Shown here piece by piece: positions 53,517-62,725 of a stretch of DNA of 64,000 nucleotides (positions are counted from its first letter, which is position 1; each line of letters starts with the position of its first letter). The DNA comes from CAXBGS01 sp963975425. GTDB taxonomy: Bacteria > Planctomycetota > Planctomycetia > Pirellulales > Pirellulaceae. Both the position numbers and the translations under genes were made by a program. The DNA lies in assembly GCA_963975425.1 (NCBI GenBank), contig CAXBGS010000001.1, forward strand, positions 1,302,001-1,366,000, given 5' to 3'. The notes beneath the pieces were generated by a model. The model made no database searches and had not been told where the DNA came from. It was given only the letters and a program-made list of their open reading frames with translations.

Positions 53517-53550
53517 AAGCACGTCGGGGTTTCCTCCCGACGTGCTTTTT
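53517..53550 (+). terminator. Rho-independent terminator after the first PEP-CTERM gene
   Basis: AAGCACGTCGGG (53517–53528) pairs perfectly with CCCGACGTGCTT (53536–53547) over a 7-nt loop, followed by TTT. Separates the PEP-CTERM gene from the TPR gene. Confidence 0.9.
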
Positions 53551-53576
53551 ATTCATTGTATCGGAGGGTTTCTCTC

Positions 53577-55007
53577 GTGAAGTTTGATTCCGAACTCGTG
53601 CGACGAATGATCGTGTGTATGCCGGCGGTCTTTGCGCTATTGATCTTCGGTGGACTGATCGGGCGAGGCATTTCGCAGGGTCGTGAGATCACGAACGGGT
53701 ATCGTGTTGCGGCACGGGAGGCCATCGCTCGAAAAGATCTCGAGAAAGCGAAATTCTATTATTCGCGTTTGGTTAGCACCGGTAACCGGGGATCCGAGCA
53801 AGATCAGTTTAATATGGTCTCCGTCCTAGACGCATCTGGTGATGGCCAGGCCGCCAGCGAATTGCTCGACCAGCTTGCGCCCGACGATGAAGTTGGTTAT
53901 GCGCAGGCACATAAACAAAAGGCAGCGATGATCTATCAATTCATCGCCAAGAATGGGCCAAGCAAAGCAGCCCTCGAAAGACTCCACTGGCATTTGCGTC
54001 ACGGTGCTCGTGATCCGTCGGTAGAATCGGATCTGTTGTGGGCGAATTACTACCTCGCCATCGAACAAATCGATAACGCCATCGGTCGGCTTAGCTCTGC
54101 TGCGAACCGCAATCCGGATCTATGGTTCGAAATCGCTGGCCTGTATCGCAAGATTGATCGCCCTGATGACGCAAAGCGGGCCACCAATCGGGCTGAGGCG
54201 GTGGCAGTACAGAAGTTGGATGGAAACCCGCTAGACGTCATGCAACGTCTTCGCTTGGCGGACATCATGATGGCTAAAGGCAATCAAGACGACGCGCAAG
54301 AGATCTTGTCCGAAGGGCTGAGGCTGACCGGCAATGATCCAGCGATCCGCCGAGCGGCATCCAATTTTGCGCTCGTAAAACTGAAAAGCATCGCAAACGA
54401 TTCTGGCGATGCCGCCCAGCGACAGCGATTCGTGTTGCTTAACAAAGCGATCGAGTTGGACCCCGAAAACCAAGCGGTCTACGAGACACTTTCCACATTC
54501 TATGTGAGTGTTGAATCGGAGACTGCTCGTGACGTCTATCGTAAGCAGCTGGAAAAATGGATCACGCAAGGCGTGTCAGTCGCCTATGCGCACTTCACCC
54601 TCGGCAATCTGCTCTGGTTGGAAAAGGACCAAGAGAATGCGATTTTTCATATGGAAAAAGCATTCGAAATGGAACCGTCGCTAACGAAAGTCGCAAACAA
54701 TCTTGCGTGGTTACTTGTGCATTCCGAAACGCCCGATCTTCAGCGAGCTGAAGATCTTGTTCGACTGGCAATCGAGAAAGATGCTGGTCATATCCGTTAC
54801 GCCGATACTTTAGCCGCCGTTCTTTTCGCACAGCGACGATATGCCGATGCGCTGGTTCAATACGAGAAGGTGTTGCCGCAAACCCAGGGCCAAAAAAGAC
54901 GGGAGACGCATGAGCGACTCGCCGAAATCTATGACAAACTTGGGCAAAACGAAATTGCTAAATCGCATCGGGATCGAATCGCGGAGATGTCTGATGCGAA
55001 GTCTTAG
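53577..55007 (+). CDS. Membrane-anchored TPR protein
   Basis: A 476-residue protein. GTG 53577 is chosen because GGAGG (in TCGGAGGGTTT) lies just upstream; an in-frame start at 53505 would run through the terminator. A single N-terminal transmembrane helix (IVCMPAVFALLIFGGLIGRG) is followed by TPR-like helical pairs throughout (EAIARKDLEKAKFYYSRLVS, ILSEGLRLTGNDPAIRRAAS, HFTLGNLLWLEKDQENAIFH, RYADALVQYEKVLPQTQGQK). TPR proteins occur in PEP-CTERM/exosortase loci of other bacteria as periplasmic scaffolds for polymer export; a similar role is inferred here. It sits between PEP-CTERM genes. Confidence 0.88.
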   Translation: MKFDSELVRRMIVCMPAVFALLIFGGLIGRGISQGREITNGYRVAAREAIARKDLEKAKFYYSRLVSTGNRGSEQDQFNMVSVLDASGDGQAASELLDQLAPDDEVGYAQAHKQKAAMIYQFIAKNGPSKAALERLHWHLRHGARDPSVESDLLWANYYLAIEQIDNAIGRLSSAANRNPDLWFEIAGLYRKIDRPDDAKRATNRAEAVAVQKLDGNPLDVMQRLRLADIMMAKGNQDDAQEILSEGLRLTGNDPAIRRAASNFALVKLKSIANDSGDAAQRQRFVLLNKAIELDPENQAVYETLSTFYVSVESETARDVYRKQLEKWITQGVSVAYAHFTLGNLLWLEKDQENAIFHMEKAFEMEPSLTKVANNLAWLLVHSETPDLQRAEDLVRLAIEKDAGHIRYADTLAAVLFAQRRYADALVQYEKVLPQTQGQKRRETHERLAEIYDKLGQNEIAKSHRDRIAEMSDAKS

Positions 55008-55070
55008 TTCAATCCTTGGCTGTGCGTCATGCGCGCGCCGTTTCTATCCATACATTTCGAAGGCAGTCCT

Positions 55071-55625
55071 ATGATAAGAATTGCAGTGGCCACGGTAATT
55101 CTTGCGTGCACCGTGATTCCGGTTCGTGCTGAATTGTTGATCGATGGGATGGATGGCACAAGTAATGTCGCTATTTCCGATCGGAATTTTAACGGCGTGC
55201 ATAATCAGCCGTTCGAATCCGGTGGTCTATTGATCGGTATTTCAAGTTTGGTCACGGGAATCACATACGAGTTCGACGGTGTCGTCGATCTCTCATTGAT
55301 GCCCGCGATAAAACTGAAAGGCTTGACTTCCACCGAGGACTTGACCGTTTCGCTTGGCATCAACGATCAGAGCACGTTGACACAAGTGTTTACTTCGTCA
55401 GCCACTCCCGCGGATATGTTATTCGATATTTCAGGATTCAGCGGGATTTCGGATGTCGATTCGCTACGAGTCACGCTTTTCAGTCAAGCGAGCGGCTGGG
55501 AGGGTGCTGACTTCAGTCTCGATGCCATCACGGCGGTACCGGAGCCTTCGTCGCTAACGCTGGTGAGTTCGGCGCTGTTGGGATGCGCCTTCGGATTGCG
55601 ACGAAAGAAATCACGTCTCTGCTGA
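55071..55625 (+). CDS. PEP-CTERM protein (VPEPSS)
   Basis: A 184-residue protein from ATG 55071 with signal peptide (IAVATVILACTVIPVRA). The mature start ELLIDGMDGTSN and the strand-rich middle (ITYEFDGVVDLSLMPAIKLK) are closely paralleled in the protein at 56186. The sorting tail is VPEPSSLTLVSSALLGCAFG followed by LRRKKSR, the canonical PEP-CTERM. Target of the exosortase at 50401. The biological role of the mature domain is unknown; many such proteins stay with the extracellular matrix. Confidence 0.9.
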   Translation: MIRIAVATVILACTVIPVRAELLIDGMDGTSNVAISDRNFNGVHNQPFESGGLLIGISSLVTGITYEFDGVVDLSLMPAIKLKGLTSTEDLTVSLGINDQSTLTQVFTSSATPADMLFDISGFSGISDVDSLRVTLFSQASGWEGADFSLDAITAVPEPSSLTLVSSALLGCAFGLRRKKSRLC

Positions 55626-56185
55626 ACCGTTGCGCCGGTCGAGAGCCGATTGAAGGAATCCGTCTTGTGATGCATGACCAGCAGTGTAAAGCGGCTAAGA
55701 CACACCGTACTGCAATCGGCAATCGTGCAACGCTCCGCCGCAGTGGGAATTCACGACGTTGCAACCTATGCATCGCACTGGAAAAAAATTCGGTGCAACG
55801 CGATCACCTTGTCGCAATCGACTCAAGACGTGGCGCTACGGCTGAGTGCCATGTTCGCTTGATGTTCAGTGCCCTCTTGTTTAGTGGACACCTTGTGGCC
55901 AGTTCATGGTCCGACGCTTCAATTAGTTTGGCGCATGTCCAAAACAAAAATATTGAAACTTATCGTAAGGCATTGTCCTATTGCCGGGCTTAAGTTGCCG
56001 TCAAGCCATCATTGCGGAAGGCTATCGGCCACTATTTCGGCGAACCGTGATTTCAATAGAACGGCTGGTTTTTGCGTTCGAAAATAAGCTTGATCGACTG
56101 CGCGAGTCCGGTATGATCCCCCTTGAACAGGTAGGCGGGGAAACCTAACAAATGGTCGATTCACCACGAACTAGCGAGAATTGCT
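55626..56185. other. Intergenic stretch between PEP-CTERM paralogues
   Basis: 560 bp. Open frames here have no protein pattern. The segment around 56112–56146 (TGATCCCCCTTGAACAGGTA…GGGGAAACC) has some pairing potential but matches no riboswitch I can name. Confidence 0.4.
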
Positions 56186-56749
56186 ATGTTACGAATTGCT
56201 CTTGCCGCCCTACTTGGCGTAATGGTGTTGCTTCCCGCAAACGCGGAATTGATTGTCGATGGTTTCGATGACACGGCGGGTCCATCGCAATCGGCCTTTA
56301 TGACCGCAGAACGCGGTTTCGCAAGCTTTCCGTCCCCACCGGTGATCAATAGCGGAAAGTTGATGGGAACGGGGTTGTTTATCGCGGCGATCAATTACAC
56401 CTTCCCGGGTGCGGTTGATTTATCGGAGACACCGACCGTTAATCTTATCGGCATGGAACTATCGGAGAGTATTTCTGCTCAAGTCAGTGTGAACGGATTC
56501 ACAACGGACTCTCAGGCATTGACTAGCGGAATTGGTACTTACGCTTTCGATGTCAGCGGTTTAACCGACTTGTCGAGTGTTAATTCGCTTAGTGTCGCTT
56601 TCAGTTGGGCGCCACCCAATGCGTTTGACTTCACCCTCGATAAGATCACAGTATCTGGCTCTTTGCCTACACCCGTACCCGAAACGACTTCGCTAGCTCT
56701 TGTTGGTTTGGCTTCGGCAGGCGGGATGTTGTTCCGTCGACGGAAGTAG
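56186..56749 (+). CDS. PEP-CTERM protein with VPET variant sorting motif
   Basis: A 187-residue protein with signal peptide (IALAALLGVMVLLPANA). The mature N-terminus ELIVDGFDDTAG and the strand pattern INYTFPGAVDLSETPTVNLI parallel the protein at 55071, so the two are paralogues. The tail is VPETTSLALVGLASAGGMLF followed by RRRK; the third motif residue is Thr instead of Pro (PET for PEP). Presumed exosortase substrate. A strong terminator closes the locus after it. Confidence 0.88.
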   Translation: MLRIALAALLGVMVLLPANAELIVDGFDDTAGPSQSAFMTAERGFASFPSPPVINSGKLMGTGLFIAAINYTFPGAVDLSETPTVNLIGMELSESISAQVSVNGFTTDSQALTSGIGTYAFDVSGLTDLSSVNSLSVAFSWAPPNAFDFTLDKITVSGSLPTPVPETTSLALVGLASAGGMLFRRRK

Positions 56750-56791
56750 ATCGCTTGAGCGTCTAATCAACCGCCTAATCGCTGTCGCGAA

Positions 56792-56818
56792 AACCCCTCG
56801 GAAACGAGGGGTTTTTTT
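56792..56818 (+). terminator. Rho-independent terminator closing the exopolysaccharide/PEP-CTERM locus
   Basis: CCCCTCG (56794–56800), GAAA tetraloop, CGAGGGG (56805–56811), then a run of seven T. A textbook hairpin. Confidence 0.95.
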
Positions 56819-56941
56819 GTTTGCATCGATCGACAGCAATAGGTGACGGATAATCTAATGGCCAAGATGCACTCAAGGAGGCGCATAAAGATATAACTAG
56901 GACGAATCAACAGGTAGACCGCACCCCGCAGAGGCTTACGA

Positions 56942-58309
56942 TTGTCTGAGACGCGCAGACCACTTGATTTGATTTCGGCGACGACGGTGGTCGCGGCTAG
57001 CATGATCGGGGTGGGCGTTTATACGACCAGCGGGTTTGCGATTGCAGCGCTCGGTTCGCCTGCTCGGGTTGTCGGTGCTTGGGTGATTGGTGGCGTGATC
57101 GCGATTTGTGGCGCGATCGGGTATGCGTCGTTGGCGTCGCGGTTCGTCGAATCGGGCGGCGAGTACCTGTTCTTGGCGAGATCACTGCACCCGGTCGCTG
57201 GCATGATGGCCGGTTGGGTTTCGTTGCTCGCCGGATTCACCGGCGCGATCGCCGCTGCGGCCATCGGGTTGGAGGAATACCTGCGGCCGTTATTCGCGAG
57301 CGAATTGTCTTGGCTGATGCCCAAGAGCATTGCCATCGTTGCCGTGATCGGCGCGGCCACGATCCACGCGGTTGGCGTCCGCCAGGCGGCACGCACCCAA
57401 GACGTGATCGTCTTGCTGAAAATTGTGTTGATCGCGGGCTTTATCATTTATGCCGCGACAAGTTTCGCTGACCGCATTCCCGGTTCAGCACCGACGCCGC
57501 AGGTCCAAGAGGATCCGGCGTCGTCACCACTGAGCGTCTTGGCGCTGGCAAATCAGTTGGTTTGGATCTCTTTGAGTTATGCCGGATTCAATGCGGCCGT
57601 CTATCTTTCTAGCGAAATCCAAGACGCTCGGCGGAACGTGCCTCGTGCGATGATCGGCGGCACGGTGTTGGTCACGATCATCTATGTCATCTTGAACGCA
57701 ATTTTTGTCTATGCGACGCCGTCTGCGGACATCGCGGGTCAGCCTCAAGTGGCAACCCTGGCGGCCGAATCGATTGGCGGATCGATATTTGCAAAGTTCG
57801 TCGGTGGCGTGATTGTGCTTTCTCTGATGACGTCCGTGTCAGCGCTCGTGATGACCGGCCCTCGGGTGTACGCAAAAATGGCTGACGACGGGTTGCTGCC
57901 CGCATGGTTTCGGTTTGCAGGCAGGCCACCGACGCAAGCGATTTTCTTTCAAGCAGCGTTCGCAATCCTGGTGATTCTTGCATCATCGCTAAAAGAGTTG
58001 ATCGGATATCTCGGATTAACGCTGTCGGTATGTTCGGCCTTGACGGTGGCAATGGTGTTCGTGTTGCGATGGCGAGGCGATTTGACTCGGTTGCCCCTCG
58101 GAGGAATTCCGGCGCTAGCGTATGTCGCCGCAACCATGTTGATCGCCGTCTTGTCGGCGATTCAGCAACCCGTCCAGGCCATGACGGCCGGAGCCACGTT
58201 GGCGTTGGGGTTTCTCATGTTTCCGTTGATGCGTCGACGATATGCCAGAACCGCTCGAAGCTCATCGGACTTTGAAGCGGACGATCACCGAGCCAACACG
58301 ATTCGATAG
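56942..58309 (+). CDS. Amino-acid permease (APC superfamily)
   Basis: A 455-residue polytopic protein with about 12 hydrophobic helices. The start is a TTG at 56942 with AGAGG about 8 nt upstream. The first helix has the APC signature TVVAASMIGVGVYTTSGFAI, where the unwound GxGVYTTxG region binds substrate. Further marks are SRFVESGGEYLFLARSLHP, LVWISLSYAGFNAAVYLSSE and DDGLLPAWFRFAGRPPTQAI. Predicted proton- or exchange-driven amino-acid transporter of the inner membrane; the substrate is unknown. Stands alone after the terminator and is convergent with the DinB gene. Confidence 0.92.
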   Translation: MSETRRPLDLISATTVVAASMIGVGVYTTSGFAIAALGSPARVVGAWVIGGVIAICGAIGYASLASRFVESGGEYLFLARSLHPVAGMMAGWVSLLAGFTGAIAAAAIGLEEYLRPLFASELSWLMPKSIAIVAVIGAATIHAVGVRQAARTQDVIVLLKIVLIAGFIIYAATSFADRIPGSAPTPQVQEDPASSPLSVLALANQLVWISLSYAGFNAAVYLSSEIQDARRNVPRAMIGGTVLVTIIYVILNAIFVYATPSADIAGQPQVATLAAESIGGSIFAKFVGGVIVLSLMTSVSALVMTGPRVYAKMADDGLLPAWFRFAGRPPTQAIFFQAAFAILVILASSLKELIGYLGLTLSVCSALTVAMVFVLRWRGDLTRLPLGGIPALAYVAATMLIAVLSAIQQPVQAMTAGATLALGFLMFPLMRRRYARTARSSSDFEADDHRANTIR

Positions 58310-58399
58310 TATCGGATCGACCGCTGGCGAGGACTGCTGAAAGATGATTGGCCGAAAATGTTTGGCGTGCTGGAAGATGCATCGAGAAGCGGGCTGCGA

Positions 58400-58888
58400 T
58401 CAAGGACCGTACATCCCTGGGACATCGATTCCGTTTAGACGCAGATAAACACAGAGGAAGGCTCGGTGATGGATGATGTGGTTCAGGATAAAGCTGCGAA
58501 CGATGGCGACGCGAGGCATCGTCATTAGTGCCTGGCCACCTTGCAGCAGCGACCAATCTTTCATGTAAGTCTCGTCACTGGCTGATGCGATCAATTCGCG
58601 GCCCGTCGACACGTGCTGGTCAAACGCCGTCAGCATTGCCGAAACGGATTCAAGCATTGGCGTCGTATGCGGAGGCCCGTCCGGGGGTGCGATGTCGAAA
58701 GAATCGGCGTTGATGGTCACATCGATCCAGCTGGGAATGTCGACCAAGTGCGAGGCGACCCAGCGGATACTGTTTAGGTTTTCGCCGGCTTTCCAGTCCA
58801 GCAAATCGTCGTTGACATGTTCAAGAACGATTCGAGTATTTGCCATTTCATGGTCAAACTCGGTGATGAAAGACGTGCCGATATTCAC
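58400..58888 (-). CDS. DinB family protein
   Basis: A 162-residue four-helix-bundle protein. The GTG at 58888 is chosen: GGGAG lies about 7 nt upstream and the family pattern starts at FITEFDHEMANTRIVLEHV; a longer frame to 59014 has no similarity. The metal-site histidines of the DinB/DUF1572 group are in ASHLVDIPSW and NHIIHHRAFLCVYLRLN. The end IDVPGMYGP is typical. Members include thiol-dependent metalloenzymes, but most have no known activity. Alone on this strand. Confidence 0.85.
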   Translation of the reverse strand: MNIGTSFITEFDHEMANTRIVLEHVNDDLLDWKAGENLNSIRWVASHLVDIPSWIDVTINADSFDIAPPDGPPHTTPMLESVSAMLTAFDQHVSTGRELIASASDETYMKDWSLLQGGQALMTMPRVAIVRSFILNHIIHHRAFLCVYLRLNGIDVPGMYGP

Positions 58889-59154
58889 GGTGAAGCTCCC
58901 GAGATGCTTGGGCTGGCTCAGTCGGATGGGGATCGCAATTTGAATGCATTCCGCAGTGCAGCGACAAAGCTTGGGAATCGCACTTTCGATACATTCATAT
59001 CGCAATACTAGCACATCGCAATACGAATCCGATCGTTGTCGAGGTCGTTACTAATCCGGCGGCCAAATCGAACCGTCAATCAATGGTCTTGGCGCCTGTT
59101 GCTTTTGCGATTGGGAAAGAGCGGCAGGGCTTGGCCAGAAGAATTCTTCCGCGC

Positions 59155-59439
59155 TTACTCGGCGTTCTTGGGTGGCTCGATTGGCCCGGACGATGCCTCG
59201 CCGCGATCGTGTTGTCCACGCAATCGGCAGATTAGCCATGGCAGCGGATCTTCGCGCCGAATGACGGTCGGCAAATCGCTGATCGGATCCAGCGGTGCTG
59301 ATGGTGATTGATTCACAGGGCAGGGCGGTGTCGGCAACGTCGACGACGGGTTTGTGGGGGGCAGTTTCGTCATTTCCGACTCGCATCGGTTGAGAATAAG
59401 GCAGCATATGATGCTGATACAAATCTGGTGGTTCCGCAT
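59155..59439 (-). CDS. Possible small exported or lipoprotein, uncertain
   Basis: A 94-codon frame from ATG 59439. It begins with a short hydrophobic segment ending in Cys (ICISIICCLILNRC), which could be a lipoprotein signal although the lipobox is poor. The rest is Pro/Ser/Thr-rich (LPPTNPSSTLPTPPCPVNQS) and ends with a charged tail. No ribosome-binding site was seen. It overlaps other open frames, so it may be spurious. Upstream (right) lies the terpenoid-cyclase-fold gene on the same strand. Confidence 0.3.
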   Translation of the reverse strand: MRNHQICISIICCLILNRCESEMTKLPPTNPSSTLPTPPCPVNQSPSAPLDPISDLPTVIRREDPLPWLICRLRGQHDRGEASSGPIEPPKNAE

Positions 59440-59649
59440 CAATGCCAATCACAGATTTCACGGCATTCGATCTTGATTTGCCGCTACTTTAAGACGCGAC
59501 GATGTGGCCTCAATTCCGCATCCGATCGATAACGTCATCGGTGTCTTCGACACTGTGGTTTTGATCACTGCCGGCGTCAATAACGTTGGAATACGTTATC
59601 GGTTGATTGGTTCCGCAGGAACTTCTTATTTGCGGCAAACCGAGAAAGA

Positions 59650-60867
59650 TTAGTCTTTGCCAAGGGAAGACGATCTCGCTCGTATTGCGTGCGTGATTGC
59701 AATCAAGGCGAGTGCGGTGCAAAGGATCGGATCGTCTTCTTTCATCAACGCGCATCTGTCGTTTCGGAAACTGCCGTCGCTGTTTTGCAGTTTTGAAAGA
59801 CGTGACACGAGCAATTCCGGCCAGTCGCCATCGATGCCCAGTCGCTCATGGGCTTCGGCACGGACCGCTTGGTGATAAAAGAAGACTGCGTCGCCCCAGG
59901 GTTCGGGATGGTCGGCCGGGATGCCTGCGGGGTAATCCCAGCCCGGATAGCGTGTTAGCCAGTTCTTGGCGCTGTCCACTCGCGGCTCGTCTTCAGACGC
60001 TCCCGAAGCCAACAACGCGAGCACTCCGTCGCAGGTTGCCGTTGCGTAACTGCGAAAATAGGCGCAGTCGCCTTCGCGGTGAACACGACCCTTGTTTGCG
60101 GCCAACACGATGGGTGAGAAGTAAAACCCGCCGTCGAAACGCGGATGCGACGTGAAGCCACTTTCCCCGAGCGGCTGCACGCGGTCTTCGTCAGGGCTTT
60201 TCTGGACCAGTCTTAGGAAGTGCTGCGCGTGGGCACGATAAACAGCATCATCATTGCGAGCATTTTGTGTTTCCTTCAGTGCCGACAAGGCCCACCGAAC
60301 GTGCGACAAATCCATGTGCCCCGTTTGGCCGGCAGGATGATCGCCACCGAATCCCCAGCCGCCGAATGCGAGGTGATTCGGATCGAACCCGCGGCGTTCT
60401 GAATACTGTTGGTCGACCAGGAATTGTCGCATGGAATCAATCGTCACGCGATCGCCGTGGTCTTGCATGCGGTGAATGCATCGAGCAGCGAATGCGGTCG
60501 CAAAAACGGGATACTCGAGCAAGTCGCGATCCGCGTATCCCAGCGTTCCGTTCCGCAATCGACTGCGAATCCAACGTCGTGCTCGTTGTGCCCCGTCGCT
60601 GCGACGGAAATCGGGATCGGATTGCAGCAGCGCGAACAAGATAAACGGCGTCAGCGCTTGCCCGCTCCGCAGTACCGCATAAGTCGAACTGGCCCACCGT
60701 CCGTCGGACTGTTGATTCTGGCAAAGGAAGTCGCGCATGCGATCGGCGATGATCGCGGCAGAGGATTTCGGTAGATCGCCCGCACGGCCTCGCCGGCGAC
60801 CCATCATCCCTGCAGACGTGATACCGCCAACCAGCAAGCAACGACGATTGATCTGCGGCGGAAACAT
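59650..60867 (-). CDS. Exported prenyltransferase/squalene-cyclase-fold repeat protein
   Basis: A 405-residue protein with a Tat-like or Sec-like N-terminus (NRRCLLVGGITSAGMMGRRR). The body is an alpha/alpha toroid with terpenoid-cyclase (prenyltransferase/squalene oxidase) repeats: RDFLCQNQQSDGRWASSTYA, QFLVDQQYSERRGFDPN, SRLSKLQNSDGSFRNDRCAL. The DxDD motif of true squalene–hopene cyclases is not visible, so it is probably not a cyclase. Such exported repeat proteins are frequent in planctomycetes and of unknown function. It is second in an apparent pair with the gene at 61040 (172-bp gap, same strand, same fold). Confidence 0.85.
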   Translation of the reverse strand: MFPPQINRRCLLVGGITSAGMMGRRRGRAGDLPKSSAAIIADRMRDFLCQNQQSDGRWASSTYAVLRSGQALTPFILFALLQSDPDFRRSDGAQRARRWIRSRLRNGTLGYADRDLLEYPVFATAFAARCIHRMQDHGDRVTIDSMRQFLVDQQYSERRGFDPNHLAFGGWGFGGDHPAGQTGHMDLSHVRWALSALKETQNARNDDAVYRAHAQHFLRLVQKSPDEDRVQPLGESGFTSHPRFDGGFYFSPIVLAANKGRVHREGDCAYFRSYATATCDGVLALLASGASEDEPRVDSAKNWLTRYPGWDYPAGIPADHPEPWGDAVFFYHQAVRAEAHERLGIDGDWPELLVSRLSKLQNSDGSFRNDRCALMKEDDPILCTALALIAITHAIRARSSSLGKD

Positions 60868-61039
60868 GATAAATCCTCACAAGAACCATAGGGATACACG
60901 AAAGTAGGCTGGCAGCAGCCGAACAAATTTCCGGCACGACTTGCCTTGCGAAACTTCGCACAATTCAACTGGCAGCCGCGCCCACCCGAATGCGACTCAT
61001 GCTCTGGCGGGGGCGGCGACGTCAACGGGCTGGACACGT

Positions 61040-62521
61040 CTAATTCTTTACCGCGGCGACCTTCTTTAGCAGTTCGATGTCGCGTTCGGTCGTGATGACT
61101 TGCAGAGCGGCGGCGGTGCAGAACACGGGGCTCGTGATACAGTGATGTCCGCTCCAACTGCCGTCCGGATTTTGCACCTTGCCCAGTCGATCTTTCATTT
61201 TCTCGTCCCACGTTTTCCAGTTCTTTCCGCCGGCGATGACCAGCGATTCGCTAGTCATCAAATAGCTCAGGAATTCTTCACCGCCGTTGTTGCCGAATCC
61301 CTGCAGCAATTGTTCGTCGTTCAAGCGTCGCAGTTGTGAACTGTTCTGCACGACGGCATCGTTTAATTCTTTTGCTTCTTCTTCGCTTTGCCCCGCGGCT
61401 TGCAGGTTGGCTTCACTGATTTCCGCGTCGGCGGCAAGCTTGCCTTCGCGTTTGGCACTTGCGATGACTTGCTGTGCTTGAGACGCATCCGCCGCGTTCC
61501 CTCGCAGGCTGCCCGAGAACGCGTACAGTTCGACCCCCGCGGCCGCGGATGACTTTGCGCCTCCGGTCGCCTTGTTGACGTTGTTCTTTTGATAATTCTT
61601 CGCAAGCTTCAGTTTGTCAGAGTCGACGTCACGCCCGACCGCTTTGGCCAGTTCTAGCGAGTTGCAATTCCATGCCGACTGCAACACGGGTGCCCAGCCG
61701 CCGCCTTTGTTCCAGCTGCCATCATCCGCTTGCGTGCGTTCCATACGAGCAAGGCATTCGCTGAGAGCCTTGTCGACGCGGTCGTACCAAGGGTCCGTTT
61801 TCGGAAGCGTCTCGCTGACGCGGGTCAGGAATTGCGCGGTCATGGCCGTGTCAATCAGCCCGCCGAGCTTGCTCTGTGGTTGCGTTCCCGTCAGAGTCGT
61901 GATCTTGTCAGATTTTGGTTCGGCCTTTTCAACGGCTTTGACCAAGTATTGCATCGCGCGGATGACGACGTCACGATGTTCGCCCTGAGTTGGCGTATGC
62001 CCGGCTCGCATCAATGCTGTCGCGGTGAATGCCGTTGTCGCGGGGTCAGTTGGAACGGCGGATGGGTCTCGGATGTTTTGCTTGGCATGGCTGCCGCCAC
62101 CCCAACCGCCGTCGGACTGTTGGGCTTCGACCAGCCAGTGGATGCCACGGTTGACCATCTTCTTGACGGTTTTTGGTTTTACCAGCGGCTTGTCTTGCTT
62201 TTTCTTGCCCGCCGATTTTGTTACCGGCGATGCCTCCTGATTGGTCGGTTCGGCTGATTCTGCCTGCACGCTACCTTTTGCCTGCGCGCCGGATCGCGGT
62301 TGCTCAAAAGGATCGTCGCCGAATACGACCGGCGACACCTTTGGCTTTGGCTGGGCCGCACTGGCAGGCTGCGGATCGACTTGCCGATTAGGGATTGCGA
62401 TCCAGGTCGCACCGGTCACGGAGACGCCGATCATCATTGCGGCAAACCATCGCCACTTTGCCGATGACGTTTTCGCCGGTTGGCTTTGATCGGAATTGCG
62501 GTGTACGGATGAAGCACGCAT
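61040..62521 (-). CDS. Membrane-anchored squalene-cyclase-fold repeat protein
   Basis: A 493-residue protein. After a short polar N-terminus comes one hydrophobic helix (RWFAAMMIGVSVTGATWIAI). A Pro/Ala/Lys-rich linker of about 80 residues follows. Terpenoid-cyclase-type repeats are then seen: RGIHWLVEAQQSDGGWGGGS, SECLARMERTQADDGSWNKG and DRLGKVQNPDGSWSGHHCIT. An insert around residues 310–400 (AAAGVELYAFSGSLRGN, EISEANLQAAGQSEEEAKEL) interrupts the repeats. No DxDD catalytic motif was seen. Predicted to face the outside of the cytoplasmic membrane. Its partner downstream has the same fold, suggesting they work together; function unknown. Confidence 0.85.
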   Translation of the reverse strand: MRASSVHRNSDQSQPAKTSSAKWRWFAAMMIGVSVTGATWIAIPNRQVDPQPASAAQPKPKVSPVVFGDDPFEQPRSGAQAKGSVQAESAEPTNQEASPVTKSAGKKKQDKPLVKPKTVKKMVNRGIHWLVEAQQSDGGWGGGSHAKQNIRDPSAVPTDPATTAFTATALMRAGHTPTQGEHRDVVIRAMQYLVKAVEKAEPKSDKITTLTGTQPQSKLGGLIDTAMTAQFLTRVSETLPKTDPWYDRVDKALSECLARMERTQADDGSWNKGGGWAPVLQSAWNCNSLELAKAVGRDVDSDKLKLAKNYQKNNVNKATGGAKSSAAAGVELYAFSGSLRGNAADASQAQQVIASAKREGKLAADAEISEANLQAAGQSEEEAKELNDAVVQNSSQLRRLNDEQLLQGFGNNGGEEFLSYLMTSESLVIAGGKNWKTWDEKMKDRLGKVQNPDGSWSGHHCITSPVFCTAAALQVITTERDIELLKKVAAVKN

Positions 62522-62725
62522 CGTTTTACCTCGTCATCGAAAGAGAAAAGTGGTTCACGCGACTGGAATTTAAACGTGCACCGCCGCCGTTTATTAGGAA
62601 AAATGTTCCTTTGACGGGCTTCTTACAAAGCCCTGAGATTTACGCCCGAGGACGCCAATTTGTCTACAATGGCCGCTGCTCACCCTACGATCCCTCCCCC
62701 TTTCCGCCCTTTGCTTGTGCCTGCC

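Noticed and set aside
53505..53576. Extended start for the TPR protein
   Set aside because: The extension would be translated through a strong terminator hairpin; the GTG at 53577 has GGAGG upstream.
56112..56146. Possible riboswitch-like segment before a PEP-CTERM gene
   Set aside because: Only short pairing is visible and no conserved riboswitch core could be matched by eye.
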